A stretch of 64,000 bases of DNA from Vanrija pseudolonga (taxonomy: Eukaryota; Basidiomycota; Tremellomycetes; Trichosporonales; Trichosporonaceae), in NCBI RefSeq assembly GCF_020906515.1, contig NC_085851.1:3782001-3846000 (forward strand), in the 5' to 3' direction. The notes under the pieces were generated by a model. That model did not search any database. It worked only from the letters and a program-made list of their open reading frames with translations, and was not told the DNA's origin. How positions within the stretch are numbered: position 1 is the stretch's first letter; the number at the start of each line of letters is the position of its first letter. Shown piece after piece: positions 31,726 to 45,085 of this stretch. Both the position numbers and the translations under genes were made by a program.

Positions 31726-34700
31726 TTCGAGTTTGGGATCGGGGACTTTTGGTGAAGGGTGTGAGGGAAGGAGGGGCTGAGGGGGGCTGAACAACGTGCC
31801 GGGAGACGCGAGATATGGTTGGAGTGCGAGGCGCGGATGTGTCACTCCGTGGGAGTTCGGAGTCACCTCGGTTGCACTTGGAGCGGAGGAGAGTGATGAT
31901 GATGAGGTGAACGAGGAAGGAAGGGCGAGTGACGAGAGAGTGAGACAGAGAGAGAGGATGAGAGGAGGAGAGAAAGGCGAAATTGAAAGAGTTTGCCGAG
32001 GAATGTGACTGTGACGATTTTGACGAAAGGGATGACGAGGAAGACAAGGAAGGCGAGGAAGACGAGGAAGACGAGCAAGACAGAGCGTGGCACCGATTCA
32101 CAACACAGTGTCATCTATCTCCTCATTATCTCTTACTGATAGCCGCCAACTACTTTCTTGCCATTAAGCTTGTCATCGTTCCCGGTCAGATCAAACGTTG
32201 ACCTGTTCTTTGAATCTGATGGCGCTGACACTAGCTGTGGCGCTCAGCAGCGACCTGGACCCACAACCCGGCGTTGACTGCGGGAAAGGAACATGTCACG
32301 GCTCACCTCGACCTACCCCACTGACAGATGGGCTCTGAAAAGTTAGTGCCACGCTGTCGATCTCGAAAGGATACTATCGACCGGCCCGCGCGGCTCCATC
32401 ACGCCACAGCTGTCCAGGATCCAGGTTCGCGGAGAGTAATGCGGGTTAAAGTTTCCCAGGACAAGGACATTGAAACGTGTGAGAGTGACGACGACAAGGG
32501 TTCCGGCCATCTGGCTTTTAGCTCTCTCCGCGATTCTCACACAGATTCCGGACCCAAGAGGATTTGCTCAGATGCGGTGGCGCCGAGGCTACCATTGGTA
32601 GGTACGTTGGGTCGGCTGATCCACGTTTAATGGCAGGGCAGCCCACATTAAATGAGCAGGGCCCGCTCCGTGCCGAGGACAAGGTCGAGGTCGAGGTCCA
32701 CGATTGACTGAAACAGACATGAGAGAGCGGCTGTGTCAGCGGAAAGTATGAGCTTGTTTGTTGATCGCTGAGGAGGAGGAGGAGTCGTTGGTCTTGGCGA
32801 CATCATCTCCATCATCATCCGGCCCGTTTCCACACCATTGGTGAGATCGGTGCCAGTTTGGTTGCTGGTAACGTGTGACACATGAGGTACATACTGTGCT
32901 TGCGACGCCGCAGTCATCCTAAGGGCTCAACCCCCATTCAATGAAGTTGGAGCTACGAAGCATGTCGATCAAGGTTGTATAACGAGCTCGACGATCTGAT
33001 TGATTGACTGATCGCTCTCTGAATCCTCCGACGGCAGCGGTCTCGTTTCGCCGCCTCGCCAGCGCCTGTCACCAACCAACCTCTACGTGGACGAGGGAGA
33101 TTGGCCTTTGGGTCATTCTCGGCGGTTGACGGCCAGGACTGCGGAGTGCGCACTGGCATGGATCTGGTGCACCGCCGTGCGAGAGGGAGTGGCACCTGCC
33201 ACGGCACCGCACGGCGTGCCACGCACGCCACGAATCGCACGCACTTGCCCCACACCTGACTCCTGATTTCTGTTCTGTGGGCGGGCTACACCAAGGGCTC
33301 AGGATGACCGAATTCTTCGGCGCCAGCTTGCCGACTTGAGACAGCCTTACGTTAGTTGGCGCCCCGTCGACTGCGTTGCCGGTGGCGGCACAGTCAGATT
33401 GCAGCCATCAGGAGATAGCGGCGAGGCTTCACGTGATGGGCAGAGGCGCATGGCGCATGGCGGGCTGCCCGGTTGGGTGGTCAAGACGGCTGCCCCCTGA
33501 GGCGGCTGCGAGCAAAGGCCGTTGAACCTCACCTGCCAAGATGGTGTGTGCAAAGGGGAGGGGAGTCATGTAAAGTTGTGACGGGTACGTAGACCCGAAA
33601 CTTTGTTTGGGGCGGCCTGGGTTGTCGTAATTCGACTGCATCCGACCTCAGGACGCTGGCGGCAAGACAGCCGGCCCAGCAACTTGGGCCACGCCGCCAG
33701 TCGATCGAAAAGAAAAGTGGAGACTGCTACATTGGGAACAGGAACTCGGCATGACCCCACGGATGCATCAACCCTAGACTCGTACAACCGGTTCCCAGAT
33801 GCAGCATAGACCATGAACCCTAATGATAGTTGGACATGCTCGTTACAGCATGTGCAACCGCTGGATTCATGGTTTTGTAGCTAGTTTAGGTTATCTGGTT
33901 ATGTTTAGTGCAGGATCCACGGCGTGGGACGTGCAAACGGTCGCTTGGAGCGGCCCGGAACACGGGCGTTACAAGTGTGGTAAGAATGCAACTGCATGAA
34001 CCCGCTTCGGCTTTGACGTGACCCATGCCTCCTGCTCCTCTCCGCCCTGCTGCCGCTGCTGTCTGTCCGTGGTGGATGTGCACGCGCACGCCCAAGCACC
34101 CACCCACGCACGTCTGTCCGAAACTTCCGGCCACATACCCCGACGACGCCCACCTACCTCAGACAGAGACTCCATGGATTGGGTCACCTGCAGCGGGAGG
34201 ACTAGAACGCGATCATGAGCCGGGTTTCAAGGTGGGCAATGAAGCAGAGTGTTCAGTCCCACAGGCTCTCCGTCACTCTTGTCACGGCTGCGACTGACTG
34301 ATCCCAAGGATCCCAAGGATCCACCTGACTCGTCTTGACACACAGGACCCTCCCCCTACGGCCCATCCGGCCGGCACGGCCCCTCTTGTTGCAAAGCCCC
34401 TTGAAGAGTAATGTTTCAAGGGCACAGTTACCCGGTGCGTGGGCGGTCGTGTTGGGTGGGGCTGGGAGGAGCTCTGGGTTTGAACACAGGCCCCAGGACC
34501 CGTGTTTCGGTCCCACACTCTGACCGCGCTGCGGTATGCGGCATGACGGACCGGGAAGCGAAGCGGACAGCGGTCGGGATCACCGGAACGATGCCCAAAC
34601 CAGATGATACAAGGCGACAAAGGCACGCCGAGGAGGACGAGGACCGCGCGCGACCATGGCCGTCCAAGCCCGTCGTCATCGGACTCGTGCATGCAATGCA

Positions 34701-37700
34701 TGTGCGTGTGAGATGTGCATGTTGCTCGACTGGGCAAAACACGGTGCCTCGTTCTCCTGATTCCTAAGGAACAGACTTGTCTCCCCAGGCGGAAAGGAGA
34801 AAACGGAAACAGGGCAGGAGTGCCGGCGCGATTACGTTGTTCAGATGGTAATCCGGGTGTGCCTGTAAAGACGACACGGGACAGTCGCTTCAGGATCTGC
34901 GGGACGATGCTGCTGCAGTAGCAGCTGGTGTGATGGCTGTGGATCGCCAGCGAGACCAGAGCCGAGCCGCTGCCGCACCGGAGGATAACGTCGACGACAA
35001 TGGACACATCTGTTAATTTGTGGGCCGTAAGCCGTCACAGCGGTATATAACAGCCGCGACTTGCTCGTACCTGTTACGTGCAGTGGCAGTATGGCCCGAG
35101 ATTTCTCTCACGCTGTTGCTTTTGTGCGAGAGTGAAATCTTGTACTTCCTGGCCCCTCAGTTTCGGCATTGTCGGTGTGTATGATGCGATACATATAGAC
35201 GAGTCGCCGTCGGTGGTGGTGGCAGTGGTGGTGGTGGTGGTGGCGGCCGCGGTGCAAGTGCCACCGCCGCCACCGCCCCGTCGCACCATGCGCGCCGCGC
35301 CGCTCGATCAATTCGAGGTCGTCGCTTCCTAGAACCGTGCCAGCGGCCATCGGCGGCCGGCCCGGGCGGGCGACACGCGCCGCGTGTCAAACATGCGGCG
35401 AGCAGAAGCAGCGAGCGACTGGTGTGCGCCATCAGGATTGTGATTGACTGGCGACGCGGCCAGCGAAACCTGATCTACACCCCTTCCGTGCGTTGTACTT
35501 AATACAGCTTTGGGTTGTCGATAGCCATCAGTCAGGAACGAAGCGAGGAACAGCCGCGAAAATGAGAGGCGCCGAGGGAACAGGCCAGAGGCGCACGCAC
35601 CTCCCCTTCCCTTTATTATCCTGCCTTTAGGTGGTTTCTGGGACAATTCATAGGGTAGGGTCGGTGTGCACAAGTGTGTGTCGTCGTGGCACGAGGCAAA
35701 GGATGCATGCGCACGTATGCACGCTGCAGCAGCGAGTAGCCCACCGCTGTCCCACGCCCACCCGCAGATCGCTATCAGCCCGCTCACTCAATCTCTGATG
35801 CCAGCGCCGTGGCCAGTGCCGTCTCGGAATTACGTCACGGGCCCACCCCCTTGAACGCCAGAGCCCGACACAGCCTGACGCCACCGAACGCCGTGCCGGA
35901 TTCTGCTTCTGGCCCAGGTCCTCCCCGAGACAGGAGACCCTCTTGTCGAGGAAAAGCTGCAGCCGGTGGTGGTAGTGTTTTGCAAGTCTGCAAAGAGAAA
36001 AGGAACCCAACCGGCCGCTACCAGGAAGGGTTACTCTTTGGTTGAGCGAGCGAGTGAGTTTCAGGGCAGGTCTCTGAGCGAAGCTGCCGTGGGGGTGGGG
36101 CCGATGTGCCGGAAGAGGGGAAGAGACGTGCCCAGGAACGAGCTGTTGGTGCAAGGGTCCAGCGGCAGCAGCAGCAGCCATCAAAGGAGCAAGCGCGGTA
36201 CGGCGCGGGGAAGGAGAGGTGCCGGCTGAGGCTTGGCTTGGCTTTATTACCATGCACCACGACAAGTCCATTCACCCACGACAAAGGAGTGCGCGTCCGT
36301 GTCCCTGTTGCCATCTCTTGCTTCTTACAACTTGACTCCTTTTGGGGACCAGTCATACTCCCATCCACCCTGGAGTCCGGCTTGCGGCGCGCGGCGCGGC
36401 GCGCTGGGTTCGCCGTGCAGGTCTGCTCCAGCACAACGCCACCCAATGTCGTGCGGCAAGCGACGGCCCATAGTGGGTGGGCAAAACGCCTCGAGGTGGG
36501 CGTGCCGCCAACTACGACCGCCGGAGCTTTCGGCTCGTCTGTGTTTCGGGCACACACATCCTTATTTTTCCAGCGATTGCCTTCCTGCGGCGGCTGCTGC
36601 TGCTGCTGCTCGCCGCCGCCGCCGCCACCGCCGCTCGCTGCAACACGCGCGCACGGATGCAGTGTGCGGCAGATCCTGACCTGACTGTGCAGGTCCAACT
36701 CGCTAGGGGAAAGGCAGCAGCAGGCAAGGGAAAAAAAGTCGCTCTCCTACCTCGCGCAGCCCTGCTGCCCGTCTCCCTACCGGCTTGGCTGGCCGTCCCT
36801 GCCAGACTGGCGTTGGATACATGCATGCCATCTTGTCACTTGAAAGAGGACACGGGGGGGAAAGGGATTGGGGGGGGGGAAACGTACATCATAGAATCAA
36901 GCTCTGACGTTTTTCTTGCCTTTCCCGCATAGTCCGTTCCCGCCGCTCCCCGCCCCCTGGTCGCCAGTGTTTGGGCTTGTACCGCGCACGCCCACAAACT
37001 CTCCATTAGATCGAAACCAAGTTGACGCCTGCCGCGGCGGCGAGCAAGCAAAGCAAGGCCGAGTGTGAGCTTGCAAGCGCAGCGTTCCGCGCGGCACGAC
37101 CGGTACTTGCCCCCTTCGCCTTCATAGTTTGATACATTCGTTCCTATCCTGGCCCCAGCCAGCCAACCAAGCAAGCCAGGACCTGACTCGACCGGCACGC
37201 AGACAAGACCAAGCCCAAAACCAAAGTAGTACAAGGTGAGGACGGGTACCCAGCTCGATCCCTTTGCTCGCAAACGAGTGGCCCGGCCCATGGGTCGTAG
37301 CAGCATTGTTGGAGTGGAGAGAGCCAAACGCAGCCAGCCCTATTTGGGTTACCGATCGAACAGGTCACATTGGGCTCGCTCGCTCGGTCGGCCTCCCCTC
37401 GCTCGCTCGCTCGTGTCACTCCGGTCTCTTACCTCCTCCCCCTTCCCCTTGTACGCGCTCCGCCGTGACCCGGGAAGCCAGTAATGATGAGCATGAGCCA
37501 AGGTCCAGGTAGGAACGTCGTGATGCTTGCGCTCGGCGCAAGACTCAAGAGGGCATACACTGCATGCCTGCTCCGTACCTGACCTCCTGTTCCTGCCAAC
37601 TCTGTTCTCCCGGTCCAAACTTGGGTTGTGATCCTGTGCTGCTCTTGTGCCGCTCTCCCCCTCCGTCTCCCTCTCCGTCCCGCTGGTGGTATAGACTGCC

Positions 37701-39854
37701 CGTGTTGCCCCCCCCGTCTGCCGCTCCCTCTCGTCTCCCCATGACATGAGCCATTGTTGATCCATTCTAGCCAACTCGGGGTTAACCACCGCCTGCCGAC
37801 ATCGGTGACATCCCCACTCTGTCGACTTTCGAGCCGCCCGTCCCTTCTTGGGAGGACCACTTTGTGTTGCTCGTCATTGCCTCTCCCAAACGAAACCCTA
37901 TACGGTTCTCGGAACTGAACCGGCTCTGCCGCAAGACCAACGTAAACCACGATCCCTCCTGGTTTGGGTTGCTGCCTGATTAGGTGTATCCACCCGTCCC
38001 TAGGAAGATTACCAGCAAACGTACACCCCCTCCCTCGCCTCCCTCGTGTCCACCACGACCACATTAATCTGCGCCGTCGACCGCCGCTCCCCCCACCCCG
38101 GCCCCTTTCCTCTTCCCACTCTTTCCAACATCTTGTTATCACCTTCATCTCTCTTCACTCTCTTTCAAACCACCTCGACAAGCGGCATACCGACGTCGAG
38201 GTTGACGACCGACCACGCCCCTCCTTCCCCCTCCGCCTCCTCCCCTCCCACCACTAGTCTCCCCCTCTCCACGTCGTCACCGCCATTGGTGCCGTATCGC
38301 GCACCCTCCACGGCTACGGCAGCTCCGACGAGACGGACCCAACGACGGGACTGAAGGGTTCCTGTCACCCTTTCGACCACACGTCACGAGGGCGATCCGA
38401 TCGCCCTTTCATTCCACAGACGTCGTCAGAGCACCAGCGGCGTTTACGCGACGTTGTGGTGCACAGACAGACAAGACTCTGAACAGACCTTGCATCCAAA
38501 CTTTGCCTGTGGCTACGCATAGTAACCCAGGCGTAATTGGGAGCAGCTGACAACAGAGTGATCTGTAAATAACGCATTACCGTCATCGCTACGTTTTGCT
38601 GGGCATCATCACAGCATCAGCCCGAAACACGACGACGACACGCACAGACTTTGGGCTTGGGTCAACAAAAACAAGCTTGGTGATAGTGGGACATTTCGTC
38701 GCGGACCATCACGTCACCCCCCACGGCTCTGGTCCCCGCCCCGACCCGCCTCACTCGCTCACTCGCTCGCTTGCTACACACGTCAACGACTGCAAGGCGA
38801 GCGCCAAGCCGTGACAACCGCTGCGCTCACCGACTTTGTGCATCGCATCTTCTACTGCGGCGGCGGTGACAAAGCCGACCCCGACGATCAGCAGCACCAC
38901 TTCCATCGTATAGGGAGGGCAGATCCATCCCTTTAAAGTACCTATACGTCAGCAAGTTGCACGCACGCACGACGCACGACGCACGCACGCACGCACGCTC
39001 AAACGACACTCTGCACGCACGTACGCCAAGCAAGCCGCAAAGCACGTACCACGCCTACACCACACAACAAGACACACACGGAACGCCTCAACCCAACTCG
39101 CATTGCACACGCATCTCACGGCACTACTCTCTACACGAAACACGACATTGTCGGGCTTGCACTCGCCTCTGTCGCCCTTGTCGTGTGTATTGGCCAAGCA
39201 AGTCGCATCAACGTCAATCACGCTGTCTACGTCCCGCCTTCCCCGGCGTCAAACCCATCCGACGTCCCCTCCCCTCCCTCCACCCCTCCCACCCCATCAT
39301 CCACTCACCCTCACTCTGTCCATCAACTCGTGCTGGTCACGTACAAGGCCCCACCCGCCACCAATCAACCTACAGCACTCGCTTCGGCCTAAACCAACAC
39401 TACAACACTGCTCCTTGGTAGCGGCGACTCGATCACGGGTGCCACCCACCACTTCCGTCTCTGACAACAACATTCCTTTTGCCCCGGTTGACTACCATTA
39501 CCTTTGCCCCTACCCCCCCCCTCCCCTCGACGACGAGTAAACCTTGAACCATTGCTTTATGCTTTTACCTCGGCCCTTGCATCAACACGCATTCGTTTGA
39601 GGACGCGTCTCATCATCACCGCCGCCCGCAACCCACTTTGACGCTTGACACAGGGTCCACAGTTGTCACGACTGGTCTCGAGGACACGGGTCGAAGCGGC
39701 CGCGGTGCAAGGCGAAACCTCGATAGCGCGTAGCCGAAACCTTTCGGCTGCGCAACGCACCTTGGCCACCCACCAACCATCACCCCTCTTGCTTGCCCAC
39801 ATCTGTGCAGCCCCTCTATAAGCACAGCCCACGCAGGCAAAACATTACCTCGAC
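31726..39854. other. 8.1-kb stretch with no supportable protein gene
   Basis: By far the largest gap in the window. The many open frames lack domain signatures and look like GC-rich chance frames. Parts: a purine-rich (plus strand) tract at 31860-32095, which is the pyrimidine-rich leader of the minus-strand neighbour; short direct repeats of GGATCCCAA near 34300-34320; GTGGTG repeats near 35210-35245; a TATATAA motif at 35044 followed by an imperfect hairpin; ACGC repeats near 38960-39000; and C/T/A-rich plus-strand sequence over much of 37.7-39.8 kb, as expected for a long promoter or 5' UTR of the transcription factor at 39855. Confidence 0.55.
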
Positions 39855-42746
39855 ATGAGGCGCAGAGCCGACAGCCCATCCGGGCCGGTGACACAAGGTA
39901 CGCGCACCTCCTGGAATCCCCCCCGCTTTGTCTCATCCAACGGGATAAACCCGACGATTCTCCTACACCCCCTGCATCCCGTAAACTTTGTCATTTACCA
40001 AACTAACAGTCTCAGGTTCAGAGTCTCATCCTTCAAAGCGCGTGCGGAGAGGGTCAGCCTCCCCCTCGCTCTCTCCTGTCGATTCATCGGGTACCCGTTT
40101 CATGCAGCGCCCTGCTCCAAATCCCAGCGGCACGTCACCGCGTATCATTCGGGGATCATCGCCCACGCGGCCAACATTGCCACCGTTGCATCCCCTTCAA
40201 CTCGGAGGCACTGAAGGTAACGCACCCGGTTCCGGACCGTCGTCGTCGTCATACCAGTCCTTCTCGGCTGCGGGCAGTGCGGCCTCGTCGGGCGCAGCAC
40301 CACGTCCTGGAAGCTGGGCGCCAAATTGGCCCCCTGGACACATGGCCCGCCATTCCATGGGAGGGCCAGCAGGAGTAAAGTCTCCGTCGCCAAGTACCAG
40401 CCCGGAACGGGGACGTGCCGAGGAACCAAGAACGGCCGGAGAACAGCCTAGTACTACTGGTGGTGACATTGTGTTTACACGCGACGTGACAAACAGGCAA
40501 CCGCGGAGTATGATGGCTTGCATGAGATGTCGTCGACAAAAGTGAGTGTTCCTCGAGGGCGGCACCGCCACACACACCCACACGCGCCCACACGCGTGCG
40601 CGCCCACCTTTCCGTGTTCTAACTCGTGCAGAATGAAATGCGACGGCCCTGGCAAGGAACCATGTCGTGGGTGCCGCCAGGCCAACGTTTCGTGTGTTTT
40701 CGAGTCGCGAACGCGGCCAAAGTCGATCTCGACTATTCCGTCGCGTGCTTCCCCCTTCTTTCCCCCTCCAGCAGAGCCAGCAGGACCTTCGTTTTATCCC
40801 GCCACATCGCAGGCGGCTCCACCAGTGACAACTCGTCCCCAATTGATTCCCGATTATGCCATCAGGCAAGCTCAAGGCGCACGGGAACATCCAGCCCAGA
40901 TGCGCCCTCCCCCACAAGCGGGCATGGGCACGCCATACCCGCCACCTCTCCGTGCCCATACGCCACCTGCGCACACACCTCCGTCCACTGGAGGCGGCCC
41001 TCAACAACAATACTACCCTGTTACCCATCCCGGTTACGGCCATCCTCCACCCGGAGGTCCTGTACCACCTCAACAGTCAAGTGGACAGTTGATAGACCAC
41101 CGCCTCGAAGGTCGTTTGCGTGGCCTCGAATCCGCTTTTCGATCAGTATCGACGCTCCCTGCGTCGGTATCCGGTATTGAGGCCACACTCGGATCCATTT
41201 TGCGTGCTCAATCGGCCCTGGCGGCTCAGATTTCCGGCGGTGCGGCGGCAGGAAACTCGGCGGTTGCTCCCATTCCACCGAGAAACCCGACTGACGTCCC
41301 CGACCATGTGTGGGAAAGCTACCGGGTTGGAGCGTGGCCCTTGACACCGTGGCTTCCTGGGATATCGCCACTTCCAGGACTCCCATCGCTTGTCCTTCTG
41401 TGTATGGGGCGTCGTGCTGCCCTCGAACGCCCCGAAACGTCGAGGCGCGAGAGCGATGCGGCTGCTGAAGCCGTCGTGGCGGAAGTGTCGCGCCTCCTGG
41501 CTGGGCGGGTTCTATGGACGAGGGACGAAGTTCTCGCCCTCGGGGTGTACAGCACCTGGACGAATGACTCGGCGCTCGGCAGTCTCGCTGTCGGCCTGGC
41601 GCGTGACCTCCAACTGGACCGAGTGCAAATTCAGAGGCGTGGCCACGAAGAGTGGCGGGAGTGGATCTATGTCGTCCTTGCCGACCACCTTCTCCACTTG
41701 CCCGACTTCAACTTGCCTATTGTTCAAGAACCTCTGGCGGCTTCCTGGCGCGACCTGATCGCTACTTCGCCCCCAACCGAATCGTCTGTTCGCGACCGGG
41801 ACAACAGGTTGCTTGCATGGCTGCAATATTCGGAGCTTCTGATGGAAGGTGAGTGTGGCGTTGGACGCCCCGGGTGGCGTTCAGCCACTATGTGGCGGAA
41901 AGGTTCCGATTCCAACTGACAACGCCACTCCCAGTCCTGAACGCCCAGCGCGGCCATACTCGATACCCGGGCGACCCCAAATCCCCTGAGGGTAGTCGTG
42001 ACTCGGGTTCGGATCACAGCGACGGCCGACCGGGTTCCCATGCCCGAGGCGACTCTTCCGGCGGCAGAGAAACTGCTCGCGACCAACGGGATCGCCGACG
42101 CGTCCGAGATGTCTATAAACGCTTCGCTGCCCGGTGGGAAGCGTGGGCCCAGAGCTGTGGTGCACGTCACGAGCCCGTCCTCAACCTGCACTACAACTAT
42201 GCGCTCCTGTTTACTGCATCGCCAGTGTTCGTCTCCAACGACCGCGTGTGGTCGCTGCTCACCCAATCGCAAGAGGGGCACCAGCAGCTGGAGCGGGGTC
42301 GGGATGCCGCATTCAACGTGCTCTCGGCGCTCGGCGCTCCTGAGATCAACAGGTCGTTTGTGTTCTCGCTGCCCGTCTTCCGGCCATTCTTCGGCCTCGC
42401 CATCGCCCACCTTGTCGGCCTGACCTCGGCGCTGTCCCATACGCCCATCATCAATCTCTCGCACGTTCAGCAGGTCCTCCACACGGCCGCGTACCACGTT
42501 TCGCCCGCACAGTCGCCAGACGCTTCGGCCGCCGGCCGCCTGGGTACGGCGCCCGCCGGAGTCACCTCACCCGTTGGCAGCGGGCCGGCCCACCCCGCGT
42601 CACCGTCCGGTGCTCGTCACCGCGGTGGACCCGCCCCCTCCCTCCTCCAGGAGATGGTCGAGACGGGCGCCATTATCCAAATCGGCAAGCGCGAGATTGT
42701 CGGCGCCGAACCGGGCCGCGATCTCTGGCGCCGGATCGTGGGCTAG
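39855..42746 (+). CDS. Zn2Cys6 (fungal binuclear cluster) transcription factor
   Basis: Exons 39855..39897, 40016..40541, 40632..41848 and 41935..42746, 865 residues. The zinc cluster is C183-x2-C186-x6-C193-x7-C201-x2-C204-x6-C211 (CMRCRRQKMKCDGPGKEPCR GC...C), and it is interrupted by intron 2 exactly at the QK/MKC junction, a common position in fungal members. The N-terminal 180 residues are Ser/Pro-rich and basic; after the cluster comes a Pro-rich linker, a helix (LRGLESAFRSVSTLPASVSG), and a middle homology-like region (VWESYRVGAWPLTPWLPGIS ... YSTWTNDSALGSLAVGLARD). The regulon is not deducible. Exon 2 could start six bases earlier (40010) in frame. The 8-kb upstream gap suggests complex regulation. 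Confidence 0.88.
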
Positions 42747-43104
42747 TTGCTGTGTGGCCCGGTTGCCCCGGCTTTCCATCCCTTTTTATCTGCTTATCGT
42801 TTTCTCGGCACAATTGACGACGCACGGTCAGCGTCCTTATAATACCTGGTTGTGCCGCGAGCCGCTCTGCGCCTCGTATTCCTTGGGCTTCGCTTCGACG
42901 CCGTGCTACATCTTTTGGGCCAACAATGTTTCCTTTACGAGCCATTTTACGAGCACGACGAGACCATCTTTTACCACTCATATCTTCGACCATTTTCATG
43001 ACCCCAACGAATGAATGAGTATTGCATCCAGAATGGATAGACGTGGTAGAGGTGCTATAGTACAACATGGGACGCCGTCTGCTGGTGGCTTGGATCATCT
43101 CTAC
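42747..43104. other. Convergent 3' intergenic region
   Basis: 358 bp between the transcription factor and TAF12 stops. AT-richer than its surroundings; nothing recognised. Confidence 0.5.
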
Positions 43105-45085
43105 TCACTCCTCCTCTCGCCTCGCGGCCGGACGGCGCGGCGCGACCTGCCTTCCACGCTTCTTCTCTCCCTCTGGCTCGAGATGGACCTTCTTGGGCAC
43201 CTGGACGTTGAAGCCAGGGACGACAATGTCGTGGTAGTGCTCGAGAACAAAGGCCATGTCCTTGACCTCGACGTGGTTCGAGTTACGATGCGCCGCCAGG
43301 CGGATGCTGTCCTTCGCCGCTGTGTCGATGAAACTGTCCAAGACCTCGCCGAAGAGCTAGACGGGTCAGCAGGAACAGGGGTAAATGCACTCACATTGTC
43401 TAGACCCAGCTCCACCGCAAGGTCAGGTGCCAGCTCGCGCGTGAACTCGCGGAGCTTGCGCTTGCGCCTTGCTGGCTCGGGCTCTGGAGGCGGAGGCGGA
43501 GGTTTGGGGGGTGCGGCGGGAGGAGCCGCCTTTGGAGGAGCAGGTGCTGGGGCCGGTGGTGTTGGAGTAGGCGCTACGGGAGGAGCCGAGACTGGCGCCG
43601 GAGCTGGCGCCGGTGTGGGCGCGGGGGGTGTCACGGTCGGTGGTGGTGCCACTGTTGTGGTTGCTGGAGTTGCCGCAACAGGAGCCGGCGAAGGCACCGT
43701 TGCCGGTTTGGGCTCCGGTGGAGAAACAGCCGGGGCAGGGGTAGTTGTAACTGGTGCCGGTGGTGCCACGGCAGGGGTAGTAGCTGGCGGTGCTCCCGTT
43801 GACACCGACGCAGCTGGTGGGGTAGGTACCGTCGTGGTAGCAGCTGCAGGCACCGGGGCCGCTGGAACAGGGGTCGGCACGGTTGGGAGTGACGACGTGC
43901 GCACTGGTGCAGCTGGAACCTGGCTGGCTGGAACAACGGCCGCAGGTGCGGTCTGGGCTTGGGTGGGCATGGGTGTTCCTGCAGCAGCTGCTGCTGTTGT
44001 TGCCGTGGCAGCGGGCGGAGCAGTGACTGCAGCTGGGGCGACAGTCTGAGGAGTCGCAGGCTGAGGAGCCGCGGGCTGAGAAGCTGCGGGTTGAGGAGCT
44101 GCGGGCTGAGCAGTAGCACCAGGAGTAGCAGCTGCTGGGGCTCTAGGCGCTGGAGATTGAGGTGCGGATGACGAAGAGCTCGACGCCTGAGAAGCAGCTG
44201 TCGGTGTCGCGGCTGCACCAGCTTTGAGCAACGCACTCTTGTGCTGGAAGTAAGCGTAAGAGGTATAGAAGCGCTGTTTAAGTACTGGGTCCTGAGAGTG
44301 TGAGCCGTCGAACAAAAGCCGTCACTCACTGCCTCAAACATGGGGTTTCGCTTGTCTGGGGGGATTGCCAGCAGATCCTTGACCTGCTGAAACGTCATGG
44401 GCGGCATCGGCATCTGCGCCTGTGCCACAGGTGGCGTGGATACCGTGGCAGGAGCGACGGCAGCTGGCGCCGCTGCAGGCTGCTCTGCGGAAGCCGGGGC
44501 CGGCGGGGTGGCCGCGACCGTCGGCGTCGCGGGGGTAGCAGGGCTGGCGGTACGAGGTGTCGGCGCCGCGCTCGTCGGGGTCGGCGCAGGCGACTGCGGC
44601 TTGGCAGGTGTGCCAGCAGCAGCTGCTCCGGCCGCGGGCGGACGCACGGCGGCGGCGTTGCGCGCGTTGATGGTCGCGATGAGGTTCTGGTCCGGGCGGA
44701 TGGTGCGCGCGGCGTTGACGCCGGCCGATATGGACTGAAGGAAAGCGCTTTCGGTCGTCACAGCATCATTGTTGCCCACACGCTTGGTAGGATTAAGCAC
44801 CTCAGGGAGGCTCAACAGTGGGTTCGGGCGGCCGAGACGGGCGTTGAAGATGACGATCTCTCGCGCGTGGTTTGCAATCAGGTTGCGGAGCTGCGTCGTG
44901 CGTCAGTGGGCTGCTTGGTTCGTTTGTGGCGTGCGCGGCACGCAATGAACACGGACAGGAGGGATCTGATTCGCAGCGAGCAGGTTGCTGCGCACCCTCT
45001 GGATGAGGATGGGGATGTTCGCGTAGATCGACTCGAGGTTGATGGCCGCCGCTGGCCGCGCGGCGGGGGGCCGGGGAGCTGCCAT
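43105..45085 (-). CDS. TAF12: TFIID/SAGA subunit TAF12
   Basis: Exons 44957..45085, 44330..44890, 43395..44291 and 43105..43356, 612 residues. TAF12 pairs with TAF4 in TFIID and with Ada1 in SAGA through an H2B-like histone fold. That fold is at the C-terminus: RELAPDLAVELGLDN, LFGEVLDSFIDTAAKDSIRL, AAHRNSNHVEVKDMAFVLEH, and the diagnostic ending VPGFNVQVPKK. The middle is a ~330-residue Pro/Ala/Val/Thr tract. The N-terminus (NLESIYANIPILIQRVRSNL) is helical. Intron 1 (44891-44956) needs a donor GTCCGT, unusual here, to keep the frame. Shares a ~250-bp divergent promoter with TAD1. Confidence 0.9.

Noticed and set aside
34302-34322. GGATCCCAA direct repeats as a possible transposon end or regulatory array
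   Set aside because: Only two and a half short copies, with no flanking structure or duplicated target site.
35085-35100. 13-base match to the start of U4 snRNA
   Set aside because: As a U4 gene it fails: the U6-pairing segment, 5' stem-loop and Sm site of U4 are missing. Kept only as a hint of a possible unknown small RNA.
42000-42120. Alternative + frame in exon 4 of the Zn2Cys6 gene
   Set aside because: It is open for about 140 codons, but the chosen frame runs without break from the splice acceptor to the stop and contains the better helix (RDVYKRFAARWEAWAQ).
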